DNA of 25,716 nt. It comes from Cyclostephanos tholiformis (Eukaryota > Bacillariophyta > Thalassiosirophyceae > Thalassiosirales > Thalassiosiraceae). The position numbers were made by a program, and so were the translations under genes. The stretch spans positions 1-25,716 of the forward strand of contig JALLPB010000076.1 in the NCBI GenBank assembly GCA_036939975.1. Reading direction: 5' to 3'. A model generated the notes under the pieces. That model made no database searches, had not been told where the DNA came from, and saw nothing but the letters and a program-made list of their open reading frames with translations. How positions within the stretch are numbered: position 1 is the first letter of the stretch; the number at the start of each line of letters is the position of its first letter. Below, piece by piece: positions 8,438-17,092 of the stretch.

Positions 8438-10609
8438 TTAAGTATTTTCACCTAGCCAACTCTTAACTTGAGATGGAAAGTCAGTTCTCAATCCATGCGG
8501 AGATGAGCTCGAGTGTGAAATGCCGCGAAGGTACGTCCTCAACTCGTGCAACTCCACCCCCGTTGCGTTGTCGAGCAGGAAAGTCGGCTCGTTCATATGT
8601 ACCACGTCGCCCCGAACGCCCCCGAGCCTCCTCACGGCGCGTCCGCGATTTAACGCGTTCGACGTGATCGATGCGACGACGTCCGTATCGCAATTCTTGA
8701 CCGATTGCGTCACGTACCGATGATGACGTCTCGGATCGCCGAGGAAGTCGCGCAGACGTTGGGATATCGATCCCGCCGATTCGAAGAAGAGAGAGTCGGC
8801 CATCTCCGGAGCGCCGAACGTCCATAGGTGCAGTCTGTCCATTGGGGCGGTGACACTATCGTAGTTCATCGCCACGTCAAGGGCGTGGATTGTTGCCAGG
8901 GCTCCGGCCAGCGAATGCCCCACTATGTGCACATTGCGTCCGGACCGTAGAGCGGACGTCGTCACATTTCGTAGAATGTCCATCAGTCTATATCCCGAAG
9001 TGCGGCACATGTCTTGATGTCCCCCACGCTGCTTTTTCGTCTGACGTTTCTTCTTGTTGCGGTTGGTCGTTTTCTTCGTCGTGATCGCGAAGGAGTCTTC
9101 CCGATCGATGGATGCATTCATCCGCCCTTGCATCGTCATGCATTCGTTGTAATAATCATCCAACGTCGTGAAAAATTTCGGCGATAGGGCGGACGGGCGA
9201 TTGCCGCCCACCACATCGTCGTGGTAGTCGTATTCGAGCCTGCGTATATTCCCCCGCATCACCCTGGCATACGCGTTTAGATAACCGCGATGAATATTCC
9301 CCTCCAGGGACGACGACGGCGGCGACGTCGCCGTCGTCGAAGAATTCGTCGCGTCGTCTATCCCCCCTCCTCCCCACCGTCGATCGAATAATCCGGAGTG
9401 TGATGCCGGCTCAAGCGTTTGGATGCTCGTTACAGCATCCGCGGGACCGGCCGTGCCCGCGAACGCGATCACGACATCGGACGTACCGGAAGTCGCGATA
9501 ATTAGATCGGTATCATGCCATCGTATGTTGGCATTCGTCTCGTGCCAGTCCGATAGGATCCATTCGACGTTATATCTCTTCCCGCCCTCCCTCGTGCGTC
9601 GCACCCTACGCTTGCATGTATCCTTCGTCGTCGACATCGCCGCGCTATCATTATTCGTGGGACGGAGGAAGGGCGACACGAGCGAATACGACGACATCTC
9701 TCGAATCGCGAGTCGATGAAGTCCGTGCCGAGTCTGACAGAGTTTCACCCGAAATCGGTCGAGTATCCCCGATGATATTCGTCGAATTCGATCCCACTTC
9801 CCCTTCTTATCCCGCGTTCGTTCCATCGAAGACGATGTTGTTCCGATTCCCCCCCGGGTAGACGTCATCTCGTCGTCGTGGTCGTATCCCGTCATTTTCG
9901 CCAAGTAATTCGATGGGATGGGATCGTCCACGAGCGCGAACGACCTCCAACTGCTATTACCACTCCCGCCACCGCCGACCCGCGAGGGCGTCTCAGTATC
10001 ACGCTCGTTACCGTTCGGATGATGATGATGATGATGATGACCATCATCATCATCATCATCATCATCATCGCGAAAGTCGTGATAGGCGAGACTCGCGAGT
10101 ATCGCCATCCTGTAGGCACGTCGCATTTCATCCCTCCTTCCCCCCCCTACCTTTACCTTCTTACGCGACAAAAACGGCAATTCCCACCTCCTACCATGGC
10201 GCCTTTGCGGGTATCGATGATCGCGTCGTCGTCGTTGTCGTCGTCGTAGTTCGTTGTCGCGCGGCGACGATGATGACGACGAGCAACGGCGGCGACGGCG
10301 ATCGCGATCCTCCTCGTCGTCTTTTCCGCCCGATGTCGCGGTGCCGACGTTCCTGCTCGGTAGGTCATCCCTCCGACCCCGCCGTCGCCCTCGCGACGAT
10401 GCCGACGCAACGCCGCCGTCCCCTTGCATCCGGGCCTCGCGAAATACGAACCTTTCCACGATGTTTCGGGACGCGCCTCGTTCGTTAGTGTCGTCGCGAC
10501 CCGAAGATCGCGCGGGAAGCGACGTCGGTAGGAGCAGCAGCAGGAGAAAAATAAGGAGGGACGATGAGGAGGGGGGGACGGAAATCATCGTCTCAGTAGT
10601 TCGGACCAC
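8438..10609 (-). CDS. Class 3 lipase (triacylglycerol lipase-like), secretory pathway
   Basis: Single-exon ORF of 723 residues. A hydrophobic stretch at about 16-32 (LLIFLLLLLLPTSLPA) after a short N-region is a signal peptide or anchor. The residue after it is not Phe, so the plastid ASAFAP signal is not seen. Residues about 35-200 are Arg/Ser/Asp low complexity with a poly-Asp then poly-His run. Domain start: AYRMAILASLAYHDF. The lipase core has DLIIATSGTSDVVIAFAGT (oxyanion strand), the nucleophile elbow GHSLAG with Ser566, WTFGAPEMA, then Asp643 (CDTDVVASI) and His688 (VELHELRTYLRG), completing a Ser-Asp-His triad in the order and spacing of the class 3 family. It should hydrolyse acyl esters of glycerolipids; the substrate is not visible. 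It is longer than typical family members because of inserts. It is divergent from the FCP gene. Confidence 0.87.
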   Translation of the reverse strand: MVRTTETMISVPPSSSSLLIFLLLLLLPTSLPARSSGRDDTNERGASRNIVERFVFREARMQGDGGVASASSRGRRRGRRDDLPSRNVGTATSGGKDDEEDRDRRRRRCSSSSSSPRDNELRRRQRRRRDHRYPQRRHGRRWELPFLSRKKVKVGGGRRDEMRRAYRMAILASLAYHDFRDDDDDDDDDGHHHHHHHPNGNERDTETPSRVGGGGSGNSSWRSFALVDDPIPSNYLAKMTGYDHDDEMTSTRGGIGTTSSSMERTRDKKGKWDRIRRISSGILDRFRVKLCQTRHGLHRLAIREMSSYSLVSPFLRPTNNDSAAMSTTKDTCKRRVRRTREGGKRYNVEWILSDWHETNANIRWHDTDLIIATSGTSDVVIAFAGTAGPADAVTSIQTLEPASHSGLFDRRWGGGGIDDATNSSTTATSPPSSSLEGNIHRGYLNAYARVMRGNIRRLEYDYHDDVVGGNRPSALSPKFFTTLDDYYNECMTMQGRMNASIDREDSFAITTKKTTNRNKKKRQTKKQRGGHQDMCRTSGYRLMDILRNVTTSALRSGRNVHIVGHSLAGALATIHALDVAMNYDSVTAPMDRLHLWTFGAPEMADSLFFESAGSISQRLRDFLGDPRRHHRYVTQSVKNCDTDVVASITSNALNRGRAVRRLGGVRGDVVHMNEPTFLLDNATGVELHELRTYLRGISHSSSSPHGLRTDFPSQVKSWLGENT
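10018..10069. repeat. Palindromic triplet repeat (GAT)7-GACC-(ATC)9 inside the lipase gene
   Basis: Seven GAT units (10018-10038) are followed by GACC and nine ATC units (10043-10069). GAT and ATC are reverse complements, so the tract can fold into a hairpin of about 22 bp with a tiny loop. On the lipase (minus) strand it encodes a run of Asp followed by a run of His, with GGT (Gly) at the hinge. Confidence 0.9.
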
Positions 10610-11069
10610 CGATGCAGATCGCGCAATGCTCGAATCGTTCCCTTCATTCGCCCTCGCTTAATAATTAAAGAGTCCTCGTCTAACACTTTAAAAAAATACA
10701 CCTCTACTCCCGAAAAGGGCGATGAATGCCTCATCGTGCGGCGTACCATACCTCTTGTGCCGGCCATCTTGTCGTCGTCATTGCTTTCATTTCGGGGAGA
10801 TTTTCTTCTTCCTCCCTATGATACACCATAATATCTACAATACCTCTCTCTCTCGCAAAAAAAATAAAACTTCCCTCGATTAATGAGAGAGCGTCTGGCC
10901 GTCAAGTTGAAGCTGAAGATTGTTGAAGATCGCGATCTTTGTCTCCGGCCATCTGGAATAAAACATGAGAGTGCATTCTCTTAGAGGAGCTTTTTTTTTA
11001 ACATATTCGACAACTCGATCATATATATCTGAGAGCATAATTTTAACCCCAATAATAATCCGATCAAAC
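10610..11069. promoter_or_regulatory. Divergent promoter region of lipase and light-harvesting genes
   Basis: The FCP side has a TATA-like TATATAT at 11022-11028, about 42 bp before the ATG, implying a short leader. A perfect 14-bp palindrome (AAGATCGCGATCTT) lies at 10926-10939, and a near-palindrome GAGAGTGCATTCTC near 10968-10981. Upstream is a CT-rich tract near 10840-10855 and an A-run near 10857. Light-responsive control is expected for this gene class but no known element was identified. Confidence 0.5.
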
Positions 11070-11678
11070 ATGAAGACCGCCATCATTGCCACCCTCATCG
11101 GCTCCGCCGCCGCATTCGCCCCCGCACCCGTGGCCAAGACCGTCACGTCCCTTAATGCCTTCGAGAACGAGCTCGGGGCCCAGCCACCCCTCGGCTTCTT
11201 CGATCCGCTCGGCCTGCTCGACAACGCCGATCAGGAGCGATTCGACCGCCTCCGATTCGTCGAGCTCAAGCACGGACGAATCTGCCAGCTCGCCTTCCTC
11301 GGCCAGATCACCACCCGCGCCGGCTTCCACCTATCCGGCAACATCGATTACGCCGGACATTCCTTCGATTCCTACCCCAACGGCATCGCCGCCCTCTTCG
11401 GTCCCGATGCCATCCCCACCGCCGGCTTCGCCCAGATCTTCGCCTTCGTGGGATTGCTCGAGCTCGGCGTCATGAAGGACGTTACCGGCGAGAACGAGTT
11501 CGTCGGCGATTTCCGCAACGGCGCCATCGACTTCGGGTGGGATTCCTTCGACGAGGAGACCAAGCTCTCCAAGCGCGCCATCGAGCTCAACAACGGCCGC
11601 GCGGCCATGATGGGCATCCTCGGCCTCATGGTCCACGAGGAGCTCGGGACGGTCCTGCCCGTCATCGGACAGATGTAA
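11070..11678 (+). CDS. Fucoxanthin-chlorophyll a/c light-harvesting protein (Lhcf/FCP type)
   Basis: Intronless, 202 residues. The frame is open to 10965 upstream, but the ATG at 11070 gives the expected presequence: MKTAIIATLIGSAAA|FAPAP, a signal peptide followed by the Phe-containing motif that routes diatom proteins across the four plastid membranes. A second cleavage before about residue 31 would leave a mature N-terminus with LGFFDPLG. Helix 1 is ERFDRLRFVELKHGRICQLA (residues 56-75, with the Glu-Arg ion-pair and chlorophyll ligand residues E65, H68, R70); helix 2 is about 120-136; helix 3 is KRAIELNNGRAAMMGILGLMVHE (168-190, E172, N175, R177). It binds fucoxanthin and chlorophylls a/c in the thylakoid antenna. 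Codons are strongly biased to C-ending forms, unlike the neighbours, as expected for a highly expressed gene. Confidence 0.97.
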   Translation: MKTAIIATLIGSAAAFAPAPVAKTVTSLNAFENELGAQPPLGFFDPLGLLDNADQERFDRLRFVELKHGRICQLAFLGQITTRAGFHLSGNIDYAGHSFDSYPNGIAALFGPDAIPTAGFAQIFAFVGLLELGVMKDVTGENEFVGDFRNGAIDFGWDSFDEETKLSKRAIELNNGRAAMMGILGLMVHEELGTVLPVIGQM

Positions 11679-12315
11679 TTATTCCCCATCTCTCCATATG
11701 TATAACCTCGGGTGAGGTGACCCCCCTCCCTCCTCACCGGTGGTGGTGGTGGGGGGGGGTGTCATTCGAATTCGATGGCTTCATGATCAAGACGTTGAGA
11801 AGCTCCACGTTGGAGACCCCGTCGAAGATATTATCTGAATGCTCTTCCCTAATTCTGACATCTCACGCATATGAGATGCAACTACCGAGGCTGAATATTT
11901 CTCAGTATAATAATGACCTTAATAGAGGAACTGAGTTGTATGGCTAGTTATTAAGTCTCCCCATCCATATTTAGTGAATGATCGTGAGCACGTTGGGTGG
12001 ATAACTCTCCTCAGCAAAAGTTGCCCGCCATTTAGATTGTGGGAAACAGTTAATGGTAACATAACGCTTCCCATTTCGAGACATTTGCAGTCTTCGCCTG
12101 TCGCGATGACCGAACATGTGTGGATTTATGAGAGATGTCGTCAGTGGGGTTGAGATCCGTCGAGACGAATGCAATCTGTGACTTCAATGTTTAAACAATT
12201 CTTTGTAGTTTATATCTACAGGAGGAGTATCGCTATTTGATGTGAAAGAGATCTCAAACATCACGTAACGACCATGTGTAGGTCTAGATATCCGTGATAA
12301 GTTTTCATGTCCCCT
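11679..12315. other. Intergenic stretch between convergent FCP and SURF1 genes
   Basis: It starts with a GGTGGTGGTGGTGGGGGGGGG tract (11739-11759, coding for nothing recognisable). The rest is AT-richer. A short reverse frame (11971-12174) reads a 67-residue peptide without known motifs and probably is not a gene. No RNA gene was recognised. Confidence 0.4.
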
Positions 12316-12433
12316 CGCTCTTCATCTTCCCCTGGACAATAATCTTCTTGTCATGACTATCCCCGCGGAACTCACGCTCTTCATCTTCCCCTGGACAATA
12401 ACCTTCTGGTCATGACTATCCCCGCGCAACTCA
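12316..12433. repeat. 59-bp tandem duplication covering the 3' end of SURF1
   Basis: Copies at 12316-12374 and 12375-12433 differ at three positions (56 of 59 identical by eye). Each begins CGCTCTTCATCTTCCCCTGG and ends AACTCA. The SURF1 stop codon (12381-12383) is inside the right-hand copy, so the left-hand copy repeats the last 53 coding bases within the 3' UTR. Confidence 0.93.
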
Positions 12434-13847
12434 GGCCGAACCAGGTAAATGCATACCCTGCGTGTACCGCCGGAGTTACCTTGAACTCGCCGACGTATTC
12501 CCGACTCGCCTTAGCGGGGAAGGAGGGCTTCGCCGCATTAACCTTGTCCTTATCGGGGACGGAGGTGGTATCGATTTCCACGAAGAGATGCGTACTACGA
12601 CGATCGCCCTCGCCACCGCACGACGACGACGACGAAGACGACGACGACGACGTCATCTCCTCCATGGCGACTCGATCCAACCAAAGCAACCTCTTTATCC
12701 CGGACGTAGCATTCGTCGATCCGTCATCGTCGAGGATGTTCATCGCCGACACGCCCACTCCTCGTCCTCCCCCTCCCCTCCCGACCTCGACACGCGACGG
12801 CGGTGCGAACATACCGGGACTTTCGGTATCGGATTCCATGGCCATCAATCGAACGATTCCCGATGGTCGTTCCCATGACGACGATGTCGTCCCGTCGACT
12901 CGATGATTGTCGTTGACGAAATGACGCGGTATCCAACCGCGATTGATCCAAACGATGGTCCTCCCCTTCCCATCCCCCCCCCCGTCGTTCGTCGTCGAGA
13001 CATCGTTCGTCGTAGTCGAATCGGACGACGGCTCGATTTTCGTCGTCGTGCGGCCGCCGCGAATCCGGCCGAACCACCCTCGTTCCCTCGATGGTTCGGT
13101 CGCGTCCCTCGCCGTCGTTCGTCGAACGGCATCGCCGTCGTCAACGTCAGATTCGTCGTCCGATGCGATGACGAAGGGCGTGACGACGATGTAACCCATG
13201 ACGCTCGAACTCATGCCTCCCCCGCCTCCACGTCCCGAATTCGGGCCGGTTATCGCGAGCGCGCCCGGCGGGGGCCCGCGCGGTCCAACGAGAATCTCGT
13301 TGTGGTGTTGATACTCCCCCCGAAGGAGAACCCTTCGATAGCTCCTACTACCGAGATTCTCCCTCGTATTCTCCCTCGTCCCCTCCCTCGCGGTGGAAGT
13401 CCCATTCGCATCGTCGTCGTGATCTACCTCCCCCGTCGTCGTCGTCGTCGTCGTCGTCGTCTTCGTCGTCGTTGCCAGCCAATCCTCATAATTGGGCAAC
13501 GGATCCAATCCTAATTCGTATTCCCTCCTCTCGACCATATCCACCTTCTCGAGGTATCGCATCGTCTGCCACGATCCCAGGCCGAATGTTAGCAGGCACA
13601 GGGAGGAGAAGAAGGCACCGCCGAGTAAAGAAGGTCCTCCGCCGTTATCGACGTGATGCACGGCGTCGTCGTTGGCCGACGATAGACGTCGTACGACGGA
13701 GGGGCGGTGCCGCCGGGCGCCACCAAAGCCGCCACCGCCGCCACCACATGACGACGACGACGACGTCTTGCTGGATCGGACGGATCGCGCCGTCGTCGAT
13801 CCTACGCGGAGGAGGAGGGGGCGTATGGGAACGACGAACGATGACAT
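12381..13847 (-). CDS. SURF1: SURF1-like cytochrome c oxidase assembly protein
   Basis: Single-exon ORF of 488 residues. Residues 1-57 are basic and Ser-rich, like a mitochondrial presequence. The first membrane segment is about 75-92, running into LTFGLGSWQTMRYLEKVDMVERRE (86-109), the SURF1 N-terminal signature. Conserved strands follow in order: YRRVLLRGEYQHHNEILVGPR (170-190), MGYIVVTPF (217-225), RTIVWINRGWIP (296-307), LLWLDR (387-392), THLFVEI (419-425). The C-terminal segment H462AGYAFTWFGLS starts the second membrane helix (about 464-483). The protein acts in the inner mitochondrial membrane in maturation of cytochrome oxidase subunit 1. It is longer than typical SURF1 (about 300 residues) because of Thr-, Asp-, Gly- and Ser-rich inserts between strands, all encoded by triplet-repeat tracts. 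The stop lies in a 59-bp duplication. Confidence 0.93.
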   Translation of the reverse strand: MSSFVVPIRPLLLRVGSTTARSVRSSKTSSSSSCGGGGGGFGGARRHRPSVVRRLSSANDDAVHHVDNGGGPSLLGGAFFSSLCLLTFGLGSWQTMRYLEKVDMVERREYELGLDPLPNYEDWLATTTKTTTTTTTTTGEVDHDDDANGTSTAREGTRENTRENLGSRSYRRVLLRGEYQHHNEILVGPRGPPPGALAITGPNSGRGGGGGMSSSVMGYIVVTPFVIASDDESDVDDGDAVRRTTARDATEPSRERGWFGRIRGGRTTTKIEPSSDSTTTNDVSTTNDGGGDGKGRTIVWINRGWIPRHFVNDNHRVDGTTSSSWERPSGIVRLMAMESDTESPGMFAPPSRVEVGRGGGGRGVGVSAMNILDDDGSTNATSGIKRLLWLDRVAMEEMTSSSSSSSSSSCGGEGDRRSTHLFVEIDTTSVPDKDKVNAAKPSFPAKASREYVGEFKVTPAVHAGYAFTWFGLSCAGIVMTRRLLSRGR

Positions 13848-14045
13848 AATAATATGGCTCGCGTTGGGTGGCGATTTCGGGGGCTCGACGGCTTATATTA
13901 TTACCTATATTATACTGTCCGTCGCCGGTCATCCCTCAATAGTGTGACGGAAGGCCACCAGGGCCTCGTTCTACGGTAGGCGACATCTACCGTATGTAGA
14001 TCGCAAAAAATAAGATACGATTAGAGTACTAACTTACTCTAATCG
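13848..14045. other. SURF1 upstream region with an 11-bp hairpin
   Basis: The SURF1 promoter should be here. A perfect inverted repeat lies at 14018-14028 and 14035-14045 (arms CGATTAGAGTA and its complement) around the 6-nt loop CTAACT. It overlaps the stop codon of the minus-strand ORF at 14034. There is also an 8-bp imperfect dyad near 13977-14000 (CGGTAGGCGACATCTACCG). These could be terminator-like structures or mobile-element ends; neither is shown. Confidence 0.5.
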
Positions 14046-14666
14046 CCAAAATGGGGGGAGTTGAAGACAACACCTCACAACTCGAAAGTTCTTTTTGATG
14101 ACGATGACACAAATCATCCGTGCCGTCGGCTTTCCCTTCATACAAGTCCACCTTCCTGTCGTTAAATAGTGGCGCCGATCGATGGCATCACTTCGCTTCC
14201 CCCCCCCCCCTTGTGGTGATCCCTCAGCTTTGGGTTTGGCAGTTTCTGTTAATAACAATCCCATCAAGGTAAGTGCATATTCATTTTTTTGTTTGATGAT
14301 ATCCCAATCGTTGAGTGCCTTAATCCTCTTCGTATGACGCTCCCTTTCACGCGAGGACTCAATCCCCTCTTTGTCTCTCTTCTCACTATTAAATTTACGC
14401 TTCGATGCACCATTTACTCTCAGTGTCTGGGCGATAACGACCGGATCGGAGTTGCGATGGACAACCCGAGCCCTGGCGTCCGAGCGATGTTGTAAGTTCT
14501 TCATCGTACGATATCGAGCTCGTTCCTGCTTGCCAATTTGATGCTGCTTCTCCACCCAATCCTCCATTTTATCACCTAACCCCCCTGGTATGTTCTCCAT
14601 CTGCCACCGAACATGTTTCAACATGAGGTGCACAGGCGAGTCGTCGACGAGATGACGTAATAGCAT
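14034..14666 (-). CDS. Basic ORF of unknown function, probably a fragment
   Basis: A 210-residue frame starting at an ATG at 14666. The reading frame stays open for at least 14 codons upstream (ending PLKHY before the Met), and the first 60 residues look internal to a domain, so this may be the C-terminal piece of a larger protein. Visible features: a helical HLVDDSPVHLMLKHVRWQMENIPGG segment, GDKMEDWVEKQHQIGKQERARYR, and a long Lys/Arg/Glu-rich helix to about residue 125. After that comes low complexity with a GGGGK run and a Cys-containing tail that looks like read-through of non-coding DNA. I do not recognise a family. Position next to the direct repeats suggests it could come from a mobile element; that is inference. 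Confidence 0.4.
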   Translation of the reverse strand: MLLRHLVDDSPVHLMLKHVRWQMENIPGGLGDKMEDWVEKQHQIGKQERARYRTMKNLQHRSDARARVVHRNSDPVVIAQTLRVNGASKRKFNSEKRDKEGIESSRERERHTKRIKALNDWDIIKQKNEYALTLMGLLLTETAKPKAEGSPQGGGGKRSDAIDRRHYLTTGRWTCMKGKPTARMICVIVIKKNFRVVRCCLQLPPFWRLE

Positions 14667-15010
14667 ATAATGTTTTAATGGCGATGGCGATATCCGCGGA
14701 ACCCCGATGTCCTCCCCGCGTTGTCGTCGTCGTTGTCATTGTCCGAGCGGTCGCGGGGTGGGGGGGGTTCCTGACGCTAGTAAGCAAGGCTACGATAACA
14801 TTATTACCAAGGAAGTTGTCTTAGGGGAGGTTATGACGAATATTATGAGTGCCCGCGCACGATGGATGTCGGATGTCGGCCTTTTCCGTGAATCCTTCAT
14901 TTCCATCGAGATCCGGAGCGAGATCGAAACACTCTATCGGGGGAGTACCGGTCACGGTCCTCCATACGTACCCTATGGATGGAACCGAGGCGTTGCCGGC
15001 ACGGGCGGGG
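14667..15010. other. Stretch upstream of direct repeat A
   Basis: It contains a CGTCGTCGTCGTTGTC-type triplet run (14720-14740), a G-run near 14757-14767, and no convincing gene. The reverse frames around 14821-15096 are Pro/Arg-rich and look like shadows of base composition. Confidence 0.35.
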
Positions 15011-15379
15011 GCGGGACGGACTCGGATGTGCGGGGGTAGATTCGGAAAAGATGCCGGTGGCTCTCGCAAGAAAGGACGCGCAACCGTGCGGCGCACGCCC
15101 CAACGGACAGTAGAACGACCTGCGAGCAGCGATCAATGTAGTACCCCTTTTGGATGAGTTAGCCCCCTCCTACCTAACTACGAATTAAATATAGGGATGA
15201 TCAACGCCCGACGGGACGTCCACAGCTGCCTCCGGCGTCTCTCGACTTCTTCGACCGCATCCCCTCGACATGTTGTGAGCAACTACTGCGACGACCTTCA
15301 CTGTGTGTTTTGTGTGTGGGGGGGAGGGGGGCTGGCGGAAATGCCGAGGGGATCATGGATCATGGAGCTCGATTCGCAA
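15011..15379. repeat. Direct repeat, copy A (about 370 bp)
   Basis: It matches 17934-18302 in the same orientation along its whole length. Shared blocks include GCAACCGTGCGGCGCACG, TTTTGGAYGAGTTAGCCCCC, CTACCTAACTACGAATTA, GGGATGATCAACGCCCGA and the end GATCATGGAGCTCGATTCGC. Differences are substitutions and short indels, mostly in the TGTGTGT/G-run segment (15301-15331). No open frame spans both copies, so it is probably non-coding. Together with copy B it brackets 2.55 kb holding the DUF285 gene. Confidence 0.92.
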
Positions 15380-15826
15380 CGATATTGAAAGCTGAGATAA
15401 AAGAGTGGAACAAGAACATGCCGTCAGACTACATTGGTAGTAGGAACTTGCTAACAACAATCATATGTCATGGTACCACAGTAATACCGCTATGATATGT
15501 GACGAACAATAATATTACAACCAATTATCTCTGAATCGAACACTCTGTTATATTGATACTCTATTTCTATTTTTAATATTATTATTGTCAAAGGACACAA
15601 TAATATTATGTAAAAATATTCAGCAACATGCATAAAAAAATCCTAACACATTTCTCTCTCACACTCCCTCTACTTGATATATAGATACACAACATATATG
15701 CTCCCTAAGCAAACATCAATATATTCTTCGGTGGGTCGATCTAGTAAACAAGAAGTCGATCTGCCCGTCCTTTCGATCATTTCAGTAGGTCTGTTCGGTG
15801 TCGATCGTCGGTTCGTTGTTACATCA
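15380..15826. other. AT-rich 3' flank of the DUF285 gene
   Basis: No gene is visible. A hairpin with a perfect 9-bp stem (ATTATTGT plus one pair) surrounds 15580-15606, centred on CAAAGGAC. TA-rich tracts and a CT-rich tract (15650-15670) follow. It should include the 3' UTR of the minus-strand gene that ends at 15827. Confidence 0.45.
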
Positions 15827-17092
15827 TTAAGTAGTAGTAGGACAAGTTTCCACAGCGCACCAGTTTGACGTGGTAGTTGGTTCGCTTTTATAAGTGCAGT
15901 TTGAGTCGATAAAGATATGGACGTCATTGTCATAAGGATAGGAAGGATCAAGACGCCACTTGCACAGATCCTGGTTGAAGGCTGACGCATGGTAGAACAT
16001 GTATGCCATGTCTGTAACCTTGCTCGTATCCCAATCTCCGATGGGCTGGTTGAACTTTGATGCGTTGGCGAACATGCTATTCATGTCTGTAACCTGGCTC
16101 GTATCCCAATCTCCGACGGGCTGGTTGAACTTTGACGCGTAGATGAACATGGCATTCATGTTTGTAACCTGGCTCGTATTCCAACTTCCCACGGCTTGGT
16201 TGAACGCATATGCGTTGGCGAACATGCCCTTCATGGTTGTAACCTTGCTCGTATCCCAATCTCCGACGGGCTGGTCGAAGGCTGACGCTTGGAAGAACAT
16301 GAATGCCATGTCTGTAACCTGGCTCGTATCCCAATCTCCGATGGGCTGGTTGAACGCATATGCGTTATGGAACATTAATTGCATGTTTGTAACCTGGCTC
16401 GTATTCCAACTTCCCACGGCTTGGTTGAACGCAAATGCGTTGGCGAACATGCCCGTCATGTTTGTAACCTTGCTCGTATCCCACTTGGAGATGTCATCGT
16501 TAAATGTGTACTTACCAAAGAACAAACGATACATGCTGGTAATGAGCGATGTGCACCAATTACCGATGGGATATCCGTACTTTTTACTTATTTCGCATGA
16601 TTTGTTGGTTTTGCAACCCTGACTGATGTATGAATCAACGGCAGATTTGAATTCAGCATTGTTTGTTTGGCAGAATGATGATGGATTGGAAGATTGATTG
16701 CTAGACGGGTTAGAACTCGGATTGGAGCTAGGGGTCTTGCTAGTAGATGGATTGGCGGAAGGATTTTCAGTCGGGATCTCGGAAGGACGATTGTTCTTAG
16801 AAGACTTCGATTTAGAAGACTTAGATGACTTCGCCGTCTTCGCCTCGGCGGCTGTCACGAGGCCATTGAATGATCCGTCGAAGCTGAAGGGTGTCGAATC
16901 TGTCATCATGCTAGACATGGATGCGAAGAATTCCTGCTCAAAATGACGAGCTCCTCCTTTGTTACCCTTTCCTGGATTGCCATCGATGATCCGAAGTTGA
17001 CGACTGCCAATGGCGGGTGCTTCCTTGCTACACCCATCCTGGATGCCGAAGGCCAGAATCATTGCGGCGATTGCCTTGGGGGAAACGATCAT
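15827..17092 (-). CDS. Secreted DUF285 (BspA-like) 25-residue-repeat surface protein
   Basis: Single-exon ORF of 421 residues. A weak signal peptide is seen at 1-22 ([16 protein letters not shown]); Met11 is an alternative start. Residues 85-140 are a Lys/Ser cluster, then [13 protein letters not shown] low complexity, a typical O-glycosylated wall or stalk linker. Cys141, 160, 166 and 180 may form disulfides. Eight tandem 25-residue units run from about 188 to 380 with consensus MF.nA.[15 protein letters not shown](N/D)M, the DUF285 family pattern known from bacterial surface lipoproteins and expanded in several protists. The C-terminus has four more Cys/Thr-rich residues and no anchor. Function is unknown; surface adhesion or recognition is an inference from the family. 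The gene sits between two direct repeats and differs in base composition from the GC-rich housekeeping genes. Confidence 0.88.
   Translation of the reverse strand: MIVSPKAIAAMILAFGIQDGCSKEAPAIGSRQLRIIDGNPGKGNKGGARHFEQEFFASMSSMMTDSTPFSFDGSFNGLVTAAEAKTAKSSKSSKSKSSKNNRPSEIPTENPSANPSTSKTPSSNPSSNPSSNQSSNPSSFCQTNNAEFKSAVDSYISQGCKTNKSCEISKKYGYPIGNWCTSLITSMYRLFFGKYTFNDDISKWDTSKVTNMTGMFANAFAFNQAVGSWNTSQVTNMQLMFHNAYAFNQPIGDWDTSQVTDMAFMFFQASAFDQPVGDWDTSKVTTMKGMFANAYAFNQAVGSWNTSQVTNMNAMFIYASKFNQPVGDWDTSQVTDMNSMFANASKFNQPIGDWDTSKVTDMAYMFYHASAFNQDLCKWRLDPSYPYDNDVHIFIDSNCTYKSEPTTTSNWCAVETCPTTT

Noticed and set aside
8244..8441. Small forward ORF between cyclophilin and lipase
   Set aside because: No family, overlaps the 3' end of the lipase gene, and the length is expected by chance in this base composition.
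9913..10488. Long forward ORF opposite the lipase N-terminus
   Set aside because: Its Asp/His/Arg-rich sequence is the shadow of triplet repeats; the minus strand carries the lipase with signal peptide and catalytic triad.
12903..13514. 203-residue forward ORF opposite SURF1
   Set aside because: Arg-rich shadow of triplet repeats; the minus strand holds all SURF1 motifs in order.
16143..16622. Forward repeat-containing ORF (159 residues)
   Set aside because: Antisense shadow of the 75-bp DUF285 repeats; the minus strand has the known repeat consensus and a signal peptide.
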